Assembly: GCA_945897765.1 (NCBI GenBank)
Contig: CAMDGP010000057.1
Location: 1 to 10,241 of the forward strand
DNA from: Chitinophaga pinensis
GTDB taxonomy: Bacteria > Bacteroidota > Bacteroidia > Flavobacteriales_D > Crocinitomicaceae
DNA length: 10,241 nucleotides
Reading direction: 5' to 3'
Positions within the stretch are counted from its first letter, which is position 1. Every line of letters starts with the position of its first letter. A program made the translations under genes and the position numbers. The notes beneath the pieces were generated by a model. It saw nothing but the letters and a program-made list of their open reading frames with translations, was not told the origin of the DNA and made no database searches. This document shows positions 1-5,168 of this stretch, piece after piece.

Positions 1-668
1 TAAACGCCCAAGCAATTAATCCATTGACGCATCCAAAAGAAATGGATGTGGACATTGTAGAATTGCTGAAAAGATTAAATAATTCGTCCTTTTATCGGCA
101 ACGATTTTATGCTGCTTTTGGCGATTCAAACATTACAACTCCACTTTTAATGCGTGGAATTGCCAATTTTTCTGTGGCTTTAGTTTCTGCTAATTCAAAA
201 TATGATAAGGTCATTTTAAAAGAAAAAGGAGTTGAATTTACGGCGCAAGAAAAACGTGGTTATGCCCTTTTTAAAAAGAATTGCAATGCTTGTCACACCG
301 AGCCTTTGTTCACCTCTCACGATTTCAAGAAAAATGGTTTAGAACTGGATCCCGAACTGAAAGACTTAGGCAGAATGGGAATTACGGAACGAAGAGCTGA
401 TTCATTGCTTTTTAAAATTCCAACTTTGCGAAACGTTGAGTTCAGCTTTCCTTATATGCACGATGGCAGAATTCAAAAATTGAAGCAAGTTATTGAACAT
501 TACAGCTCTCTTCCAACTGGAAACAAAAACGTAAGTAAAGAGTTGAAAAAAATCAAAAAACCATTCACAGAAGAGCAGAAAAAAGACTTGTTGGCATTCC
601 TAAAAACCTTAACCGACAAAGATTTTTTATACAACAAAGATTTTTCTTTTCCGAAAAATGAGCGATAA
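1..668 (+). CDS. Di-heme cytochrome c peroxidase / MauG-family protein, C-terminal part (5' end outside window)
   Basis: The reading frame is open from base 3 with no stop, so the gene enters from the left; the TTG at 24 is only an internal leucine codon. About 221 residues are visible. They contain a c-type heme attachment motif CNACH (bases 282-296), the conserved LFKIPTLRNV stretch, and MHDGR (Met codon at 456), where this family places the axial Met or conserved residues of the C-terminal heme. An early 'NPLTHPKEM' stretch is also typical of the domain linker. By family knowledge these are periplasmic enzymes with two c hemes that reduce H2O2 or oxidise a protein partner (MauG, MbnH). The N-terminal heme and signal peptide are not visible. 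The YHYH gene follows after 57 bp with no clear promoter between, suggesting co-transcription. The family is secure; whether it acts on peroxide or on a protein substrate cannot be told. Confidence 0.9.
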   Translation, partial: NAQAINPLTHPKEMDVDIVELLKRLNNSSFYRQRFYAAFGDSNITTPLLMRGIANFSVALVSANSKYDKVILKEKGVEFTAQEKRGYALFKKNCNACHTEPLFTSHDFKKNGLELDPELKDLGRMGITERRADSLLFKIPTLRNVEFSFPYMHDGRIQKLKQVIEHYSSLPTGNKNVSKELKKIKKPFTEEQKKDLLAFLKTLTDKDFLYNKDFSFPKNER

Positions 669-725
669 GCGCAAGTTTATATTCAACTTGGACTCTAAAT
701 CATTTTAAAACCTAAGCTTCAATTT

Positions 726-2093
726 ATGAAAAAATCGATTTTAAGTTTCGCGCTGTTGTTTTCAGCAGCTTGGAGCAATGCCCAAGTAAGCCCAGCAATA
801 AGTTCTTGGCTAAGAAATACAACTGGAACAACTGGAAGACATTACGTTCAAGGAAATTCCACGCCAATTAACGATGCTGATTTGGTAAATGTTCAAAGTG
901 TTCAATATTCTACGAATTGGGTATATGTAACCGCAACTGGAGTTCCTTCTTATATTACAGGGCCATTTTTAGATGGGAATCCTTCAGTAACTACGAGTCA
1001 AAATGCCATTTTTAAAATGTCATTAAATCCAACACAAAATACGGGTGCAGCAACTGCAACTTCAGGAGGGAATATTGGAATCTTCATAAATGGAGTTGCC
1101 ATGTTTGATTACAGAGATGGTGTTGCATGGAATGCAAGTACAAATTCATTATGTGGAGGCTTGCCTGGTATGTCGCCATGTCCAGGTGGACCATCAGTTA
1201 CACAAAATTGGAACAGAGATGCAGTTGTTGCAGAAAGAATTGGTTTTGATTGTGCAAAAGGTCATCCAGCTCAAGGAAACTACCACCATCACCAAAATCC
1301 AAGTGCATATAAATTAGACTTGAGCGTAATTTCAACGGTTTGTGATGTTTACGATGCCGATGGACTTTATGTAATTGATTCAACTGTTCATTCACCATTA
1401 ATTGGATATTCTTACGATGGATTTCCTGTTTATGGAGCTTATGGTTACAAAAATGTAGATGGAACTGGTGGAATTGTTCGCGTTAAATCTGGTTACCAAT
1501 ACCGAAATATCACAACAAGAACGACATCTCCAGCTGGAGCAACAGTTAGTTCTGGGCCTAATGTGAGCACAACCTATCCATTAGGGTATTTTAAGGAAGA
1601 CTATGAATTCATTACTCACACTGGTCAAGCTGATTATTTGGATGTTCACAACGGTCGTTTTTGTGTAACACCTGAATATCCAAATGGAATTTACTGCTAT
1701 TTCGCTACAGTTGATGCTAATTGGAATTCTGCTTATCCTTATTTAGTTGGTCCCACTTATTATGGTAACAAAACAGCAGTGAAAGTGACAAGTATTACAG
1801 AAACAGTTACGACTTACAACCCAAGTACGACAGAACTTAACGAAAATAGTACGATTGACAAAATCAATGTGTATCCAAATCCAAGTAATGACATTTTAAT
1901 GGTTCAAATAAATGACTTATTAAAACAAGATTTAGAATTAACATTAATTGATCCAACGGGAAAAGTAGTTGCGAAAAGAACAATTTTTCAAGGAAGCACG
2001 ATTGCTTATTTTGATGTTTCTACTCTATACAAAGGAATTTATTTCTTAAAAACCAATAATGGACAAGTAGTAGAAGTACAAGTGAATAATTAG
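726..2093 (+). CDS. Secreted YHYH-domain protein with T9SS type A sorting domain
   Basis: A 455-residue protein. Residues 1-20 form a signal peptide (MKKS, hydrophobic core, SNA-Q cleavage site). The central region (about 110-350) resembles the YHYH family: a GNYHHHQNP motif at 184-192 stands where family members have YHYHxxP, followed by SPLIGYSYDGFPVYGAYGY at 223-241, the typical second block. Several Cys (143, 152, 176, 206, 313, 324) could form disulfides. From about residue 378 a NVYPNPSND motif and a beta-rich tail ending in GIYFLKTNNG mark a T9SS type A sorting domain, so the protein is exported across the outer membrane and probably surface-attached or released. The function of YHYH proteins is not established; the His cluster suggests metal binding (inference). 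It follows a di-heme peroxidase gene, and the two may work together. The ATG at 726 is chosen because it begins the signal peptide. Confidence 0.88.
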   Translation: MKKSILSFALLFSAAWSNAQVSPAISSWLRNTTGTTGRHYVQGNSTPINDADLVNVQSVQYSTNWVYVTATGVPSYITGPFLDGNPSVTTSQNAIFKMSLNPTQNTGAATATSGGNIGIFINGVAMFDYRDGVAWNASTNSLCGGLPGMSPCPGGPSVTQNWNRDAVVAERIGFDCAKGHPAQGNYHHHQNPSAYKLDLSVISTVCDVYDADGLYVIDSTVHSPLIGYSYDGFPVYGAYGYKNVDGTGGIVRVKSGYQYRNITTRTTSPAGATVSSGPNVSTTYPLGYFKEDYEFITHTGQADYLDVHNGRFCVTPEYPNGIYCYFATVDANWNSAYPYLVGPTYYGNKTAVKVTSITETVTTYNPSTTELNENSTIDKINVYPNPSNDILMVQINDLLKQDLELTLIDPTGKVVAKRTIFQGSTIAYFDVSTLYKGIYFLKTNNGQVVEVQVNN

Positions 2094-2173
2094 AATTACA
2101 ACAATTCAAAAACAAATATTCAATAAAAAGCTTAAAATATTCATTCATATTATTCAAATACTCATTTGCCGAA

Positions 2174-2201
2174 TTGAGATCAAAATGAATAAATATATTT
2201 G
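2174..2201 (+). promoter_or_regulatory. Bacteroidota-type promoter for the structured RNA locus
   Basis: A perfect -7 box TATATTTG (TAnnTTTG) lies at 2194-2201, with a TTG -33 element at 2174-2176, 17 bp upstream, within the range known for flavobacterial promoters. Predicted transcription start is about 2205-2208. No protein ORF of reasonable size follows before the terminators, so the likely product is an RNA. Confidence 0.6.
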
Positions 2202-2277
2202 ATAAAGAAATAAGGAGAGATACAGGTAACTTCTTATGTGTAAAGTTGACAGCTGCTTGGAGAGGCAGTTTATTTTC

Positions 2278-2304
2278 TAGTTTGATAAGAGTTTAATAGT
2301 TTGA
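2278..2304 (+). repeat. Two direct copies of TAGTTTGA inside the RNA candidate
   Basis: TAGTTTGA occurs at 2278-2285 and again at 2297-2304, 19 bases apart, both in the AU-rich part of the structured region that I predict to be unpaired. The motif is one base short of the TAnnTTTG promoter box. It may be a protein-binding or promoter-mimic element, or chance in AT-rich sequence. Confidence 0.4.
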
Positions 2305-2379
2305 GTCGACATTAAGTTACACATAAGAAGTTCCTGTTTTTTATAAGAAACCACTTATCACACATAATTTACTACAACT

Positions 2380-2401
2380 AAGGGCTGAAAGCCCTTTTTT
2401 T
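2380..2401 (+). terminator. Rho-independent terminator
   Basis: A 7-bp stem AAGGGCT (2380-2386) / AGCCCTT (2390-2396) with a GAA loop is followed by an uninterrupted T run (2395-2401). The T run is on the + strand, so it ends transcription coming from the left: the structured RNA candidate and possibly read-through from the YHYH gene. Confidence 0.8.
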
Positions 2402-2433
2402 ATGTTATAAATTTTTGATTTGAACGGACTAGT

Positions 2434-2474
2434 TGAAAAATAAGAAGTCTGTTGTAAATCATACAGCACTTTTT
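2434..2474. terminator. Weak, possibly bidirectional terminator 3' of recX
   Basis: An imperfect hairpin, AGTCTGT (2446-2452) with ACAGCACT (2463-2470, one bulged C), is flanked by TTTTT on the + strand side (2470-2474) and by a T-rich run on the - strand side (opposite 2434-2445). It lies just beyond the recX stop codon and may end the recX transcript. The stem is short and bulged, so this is tentative. Confidence 0.35.
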
Positions 2475-2478
2475 GCTC

Positions 2479-2928
2479 TCAATTCACAAGGTTATTAATT
2501 TCTTCAAAACTAAAACCTCTCGAAGCCAAATAGCGCATGATCTTTTGTTTTTTTATCCAAGGGTCTTTTTCAGATTTGAGTTCTTGGGATTTTTTCTCGA
2601 AAAGTGATTGAAGTGCGTTTGAGTAATCCAATTCATCGATTGATTCCAAAGCCGATTTAATGATTCCAGAATCAACGTGCTTTTGTATTAAACCAGCTTT
2701 TATTTTCTGCTTTCCCCAGCGTTTTATCCGTACTTTTCCTTGACAATAAGCTTCTGCAAACCGTTCTTCATTCCAATATTTATTGGTTTTTAAACTTAAA
2801 ATAACGTACGTTTTTTCAGTATCCGATAAATCGAATTCTTCTAACTTATTCTTAATTTCAAACAAACAACGTTCTTGGTAAGCACAAAATGCTTCCAATT
2901 TATGTGTTATGTTTTCCAAGTCAGACAA
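2479..2928 (-). CDS. recX: RecX family regulatory protein
   Basis: A 149-residue protein of normal RecX length. RecX binds RecA filaments and modulates recombinase activity in the cytoplasm. Recognisable blocks are CAYQERC (15-21), the NEERFAEAYCQGKVRIKRWGK region (53-73) that matches the conserved 'D/E-x-RFA-x-x-Y...K-x-R-x-x-x-G' core, IKAGLIQKHVDSGII (76-90), and a C-terminal RYLASRGFSFEEI (132-144), the last of the three-helix repeats. The frame begins directly after the rng stop codon and has no ATG; the TTG at 2926-2928 places CAYQERC at the usual distance from the N terminus, so it is the best start. Only 9 bp separate it from rng, so it is very probably translated from the rng transcript. 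No recA is in the window. Confidence 0.88.
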   Translation of the reverse strand: MSDLENITHKLEAFCAYQERCLFEIKNKLEEFDLSDTEKTYVILSLKTNKYWNEERFAEAYCQGKVRIKRWGKQKIKAGLIQKHVDSGIIKSALESIDELDYSNALQSLFEKKSQELKSEKDPWIKKQKIMRYLASRGFSFEEINNLVN

Positions 2929-2937
2929 AGGAAAAAA

Positions 2938-4485
2938 CTAAAGTACGATTTCTTCGTTACTTTTATTAATGAACGAATATTGAAGTAAATGATTGGCAGC
3001 AATTCCTCGAACAGGAACCCATTTTTTATATTTCAAAAACCATTTCATTTGTTTAGAAATCAATCCTTTCTTGAAGAATGCCTCCAAGTAAGGGTGAACC
3101 AACAACGCAACATTTTTCTCTCTTCTGTCTTCCAATAAGAAATGTAAATTTGATTCGATTTCGTCTGAGAACAAAATACTCGCCTGAATTTCACCACTAC
3201 CATTACAGGTTGGGCACATTTCAGTAGTTTTAATATCTGTTTCTGGACGAACGCGCTGACGTGTAATTTCAATCACACCAAACTTAGATGGAGGAAGAAT
3301 ATTGTGTTTCGCACGGTCGGACTTCATCAATTCCTTTAATTTTTCATAAAGTAATTTGTTGTTTTCCTTATCGTGCATGTCAATAAAATCGACACAAATA
3401 ATTCCACCCATGTCACGTAATTGCAACACACGAGCTATTTCTTCAGCAGCTTCCGAATTGGTTGCTAATGCATTTGATTCTTGTCCGTCGGCACCCTTTC
3501 GGTTACCGCTATTTACATCAATCACGTGCATTGCTTCAGTGTGCTCAATAATCAAATAACCTCCACTAGCCATGGGAACTTTTTTCCCGAACAATGTTTT
3601 GATTTGTTTATTGATACCGAATTTCTCAAAAATATCGAGTTTACCGTCGTAGAATTTCAGAATTTTTTCTTTTCCTGGAGCAATTGAACTGATGAATTCC
3701 TTCATTTCATCCAATAATTTCCCATCATTCACATAGATATTTGTGAAATCGGCATTTAATAAATCTCTTAGGATAGAAGTGGTTGTGTTGAGTTCGCCCA
3801 ATACGCGTTTTGGTGGTTGCGCGCCTTTCATGTTGGCATGCAAGTTTTTCCACTTTTCCATTAAGTTATTCAAATCAGCTTCTAAGTCAGCAGTTGACTT
3901 ATGTTCAGCAACGGTTCTGATAATGACCCCAAAGTTCTTTGGTTTAATGCGTTCCATCAAATCTTTCAATCGATCTTTTTCTTCGAAATCCTTGATTTTT
4001 TGACTAACCGAAATTTTATTTGAAAATGGCACAAGTACCAAATAACGTCCAGCAAGAGTTATTTCCGAACATAGACGAGGGCCTTTTGTAGAAATAGGTT
4101 CTTTAGCAACTTGAACGAGAATAGGTTGAGAAGAAGAAACAATTTCGCCAATTTTTCCTTCTTTTTCAATTTCTTTTTCAGATTTGAAATACATTAGATC
4201 GGAAGCATTTTGCTTTCCGTGTAGTGTATCTTTTACAAACTTGCTTAAGGAATTAAATTGAGAACCAAGATCAAGGTAATGCAAAAACGCATCTTTTTCA
4301 TAACCAACATCAACAAATGCAGCATTTAAACTAGGTACAATTCTACGAACTCTTCCTAAATAAATATCTCCCACTGCGAAATCGGAATTTCCTCTTTCAT
4401 CGTGTAATTCAATTAACTTTCCATCACGCAACAATGCGAGCCACACACCGTTTGAACGGGCATCGACAACTAATTCTAGATTCAC
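2938..4485 (-). CDS. rng: Ribonuclease G/E family endoribonuclease
   Basis: A 515-residue protein counted from the GTG at 4483-4485. RNase E/G enzymes cut single-stranded RNA in rRNA maturation and mRNA decay. The S1 domain lies near residues 25-120 (FAVGDIYLGRVRRIVPSLNAAFVDVG...DAFLHY). The catalytic core shows HVIDVNSGN (metal ligand Asp323, Asn325) and ICVDFIDM (Asp366). The Asp-Asp spacing of 43 and the 58 residues to the CPTC Zn-link (Cys424/427) equal those of E. coli RNase E (303/346/404). FGVIEITRQRVRP is also present. There is no long C-terminal scaffold, so it is RNase G-like in length. The frame extends 11 codons further to a TTG at 4518, but that codon lies inside a stable hairpin, and Bacteroidota homologues begin near MNxEL, matching the GTG start. 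It sits downstream of a ribosomal protein gene and 9 bp upstream of recX. Confidence 0.94.
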   Translation of the reverse strand: MNLELVVDARSNGVWLALLRDGKLIELHDERGNSDFAVGDIYLGRVRRIVPSLNAAFVDVGYEKDAFLHYLDLGSQFNSLSKFVKDTLHGKQNASDLMYFKSEKEIEKEGKIGEIVSSSQPILVQVAKEPISTKGPRLCSEITLAGRYLVLVPFSNKISVSQKIKDFEEKDRLKDLMERIKPKNFGVIIRTVAEHKSTADLEADLNNLMEKWKNLHANMKGAQPPKRVLGELNTTTSILRDLLNADFTNIYVNDGKLLDEMKEFISSIAPGKEKILKFYDGKLDIFEKFGINKQIKTLFGKKVPMASGGYLIIEHTEAMHVIDVNSGNRKGADGQESNALATNSEAAEEIARVLQLRDMGGIICVDFIDMHDKENNKLLYEKLKELMKSDRAKHNILPPSKFGVIEITRQRVRPETDIKTTEMCPTCNGSGEIQASILFSDEIESNLHFLLEDRREKNVALLVHPYLEAFFKKGLISKQMKWFLKYKKWVPVRGIAANHLLQYSFINKSNEEIVL

Positions 4486-4510
4486 AATGTGATTTTTAGT
4501 TAAATAATGA

Positions 4511-4536
4511 AAGCTCAATGAGAAATCACTGAGCTT
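4511..4536 (-). promoter_or_regulatory. Hairpin in the leader of rng
   Basis: On the - strand RNA, 4536-4527 (AAGCTCAGTG) pairs with 4520-4511 (CATTGAGCTT) in a continuous 10-bp stem with one G-U pair and a 6-nt loop. On the + strand that pair would be an A-C mismatch, so the structure fits a - strand transcript better. It lies 25 bp before the proposed rng GTG and after the small ribosomal protein gene. The following U-tract is interrupted, so it may be a weak terminator/attenuator, a 3' stabiliser, or an RNase processing site. Confidence 0.5.
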
Positions 4537-4559
4537 CCTTTTTCATTTACATTGGAAGA

Positions 4560-4652
4560 CTATTTTTTCTTCTTGTGACGGTTTTTTCTTAGACGTTTCT
4601 TACGCTTGTGCGTAGCCATTTTATGTCTTTTTCTTTTTTTACCACTTGGCAT
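4560..4652 (-). CDS. Tiny basic ribosomal protein, AURKAIP1/COX24-domain (mS38/bS22-like)
   Basis: A 30-codon ORF, ATG at 4652 and TAG at 4560-4562. The peptide starts MPSGKKRKRHKMATHKRKK and continues RLRKNRHKKKK: about two thirds Lys/Arg/His, with no acidic residue. I recognise this as the short protein annotated across Bacteroidota as 'AURKAIP1/COX24 domain-containing protein', similar to the C terminus of the mitochondrial small-subunit protein mS38 and to actinobacterial bS22. Such peptides thread into rRNA near the decoding site; that role here is by homology. It lies between hup (114 bp upstream, beyond a terminator) and rng, the arrangement usual in this phylum. Its own promoter was not identified. 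An internal Met at residue 12 is a less likely start, since MPSGKKRKRHK is the conserved beginning. Confidence 0.88.
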   Translation of the reverse strand: MPSGKKRKRHKMATHKRKKRLRKNRHKKKK

Positions 4653-4699
4653 AATGCTTTGTATTAATTATTATAAAGATGATTGATTCTAAACAAAAA

Positions 4700-4725
4700 C
4701 ACTCCCTTCTTAGAAAAAGGGAGTG
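4700..4725 (-). terminator. Rho-independent terminator of hup
   Basis: A perfect 9-bp stem, CACTCCCTT (4700-4708) with AAGGGAGTG (4717-4725) and an 8-nt loop. Read on the - strand it is followed by TTTTTGTTT. It lies 40 bp beyond the hup stop codon and should separate hup from the ribosomal protein-rng-recX group. Confidence 0.85.
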
Positions 4726-4765
4726 CAAAGGTAATAAAATTTCATAAAAAATTTAATTGCTCAAA

Positions 4766-5056
4766 TTATTTAACAACAACTTTATTTTTTACTTCCTCAA
4801 CAAATGTTTTTGATGGTTTGAAAGAAGGGATGTTGTGAGCAGGAATAATGATTGTAGTATTTTTTGAAATGTTTCTTCCTGTTTTTTGTGCTCTTTCTTT
4901 CACAATAAAACTTCCAAAACCTCTCAAATAAACATTTTGACCATTTGCCAAAGATACTTTAATGGCGTTCATAAATGCTTCAACTGCTCTTAGAGCTTCT
5001 GCTCTTTCTAATCCAGTTTCATCTGCAATTCCTGCAACAATGTCTGCTTTTGTCAT
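4766..5056 (-). CDS. hup: HU/IHF family DNA-binding protein
   Basis: A 96-residue histone-like protein that bends and compacts DNA in the nucleoid as a dimer. It begins MTKADIVAGIADETGL, the usual helical N terminus, and has the GFGSF turn at 46-50, the beta-arm, and IPSFKPSK at 76-83. At the arm tip, where HU has the intercalating Arg-Asn-Pro at 61-63, this protein reads Arg-Asn-Ile (GRNISKNTT), so the proline that wedges into DNA is missing; I believe this is common in flavobacterial HU paralogues. ATG at 5056 is the only sensible start. A TAnnTTTG promoter lies about 50 bp upstream and a strong terminator follows, so it is probably a single-gene unit. Divergent from mutY. Confidence 0.95.
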   Translation of the reverse strand: MTKADIVAGIADETGLERAEALRAVEAFMNAIKVSLANGQNVYLRGFGSFIVKERAQKTGRNISKNTTIIIPAHNIPSFKPSKTFVEEVKNKVVVK

Positions 5057-5103
5057 TTTAATTATAGATTAATAGTTATTAATTATTCTTGTGTTTGCGG
5101 GCA

Positions 5104-5111
5104 CAAAAGTA
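5104..5111 (-). promoter_or_regulatory. -7 box of the hup promoter
   Basis: On the - strand the sequence reads TACTTTTG followed by TGCCCGC, matching the TAnnTTTG box and the usual pyrimidine/C-rich start region of Bacteroidota promoters. It gives a 5' leader of roughly 40 nt before the hup ATG. No clear TTG -33 element is visible at the expected distance. Confidence 0.6.
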
Positions 5112-5168
5112 CCTTTTAGATTGTTTATATTGTTAATTTTCATAAAAATTTCATAAAAATTATTATAA

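Larger units (their letters stand above)
2206..2401 (+). ncRNA. Candidate structured small RNA (6S-like hypothesis)
   Basis: Between a consensus promoter and a terminator lies an RNA-like fold. Helix P1: 2222-2243 pairs with 2317-2337, 21 bp with one bulged base at 2227. After an asymmetric internal loop (one base at 2244, six at 2311-2316) comes P2: GTTGAC 2245-2250 with GTCGAC 2305-2310, containing a U-G pair. Inside is hairpin P3: 2251-2256 with 2265-2270, containing a G-U pair, with an 8-nt loop. The 34 bases 2271-2304 are AU-rich and hold TAGTTTGA twice. The G-U pairs would be A-C mismatches on the other strand, which favours a + strand RNA. P1 is followed by six T (2337-2342), so the RNA could end near 2342 (about 135 nt) or at the terminator at 2401 (about 195 nt). 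The long closing stem and size suggest 6S RNA, but I cannot confirm the family; another sRNA or a small DNA-level element is possible. Confidence 0.55.

Noticed and set aside
1198..1398. His-rich ORF on the - strand and another ORF at 1090-1317 (+) inside the YHYH gene
   Set aside because: Shadow frames of a well-supported secreted protein with signal peptide and T9SS tail.
2094..2173. Intrinsic terminator for the YHYH gene
   Set aside because: The stretch is AT-rich with repeated ATTCA words but shows no stable stem followed by a T run.
2236..2280. A 14-codon ORF (ATG, peptide MCKVDSCLERQFIF) inside the structured RNA region
   Set aside because: Its start lies in the closing helix and no ribosome binding context is evident; such a short ORF is expected by chance.
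2222..2337. Long inverted repeat as ends of a MITE or miniature IS
   Set aside because: No flanking target-site duplication is visible, the arms carry an indel, the inner part forms further helices with wobble pairs, and promoter and terminator frame it. Only a genome copy count could settle it.
3356..4003. Several + strand ORFs of 67-86 codons opposite rng
   Set aside because: They lie opposite the catalytic core of RNase G and are antisense shadows.
5139..5160. Tandem TTTCATAAAAA pair upstream of mutY as an operator
   Set aside because: Only two copies in very AT-rich sequence, with a similar stretch also at 4740-4750; no symmetry or known regulator motif.
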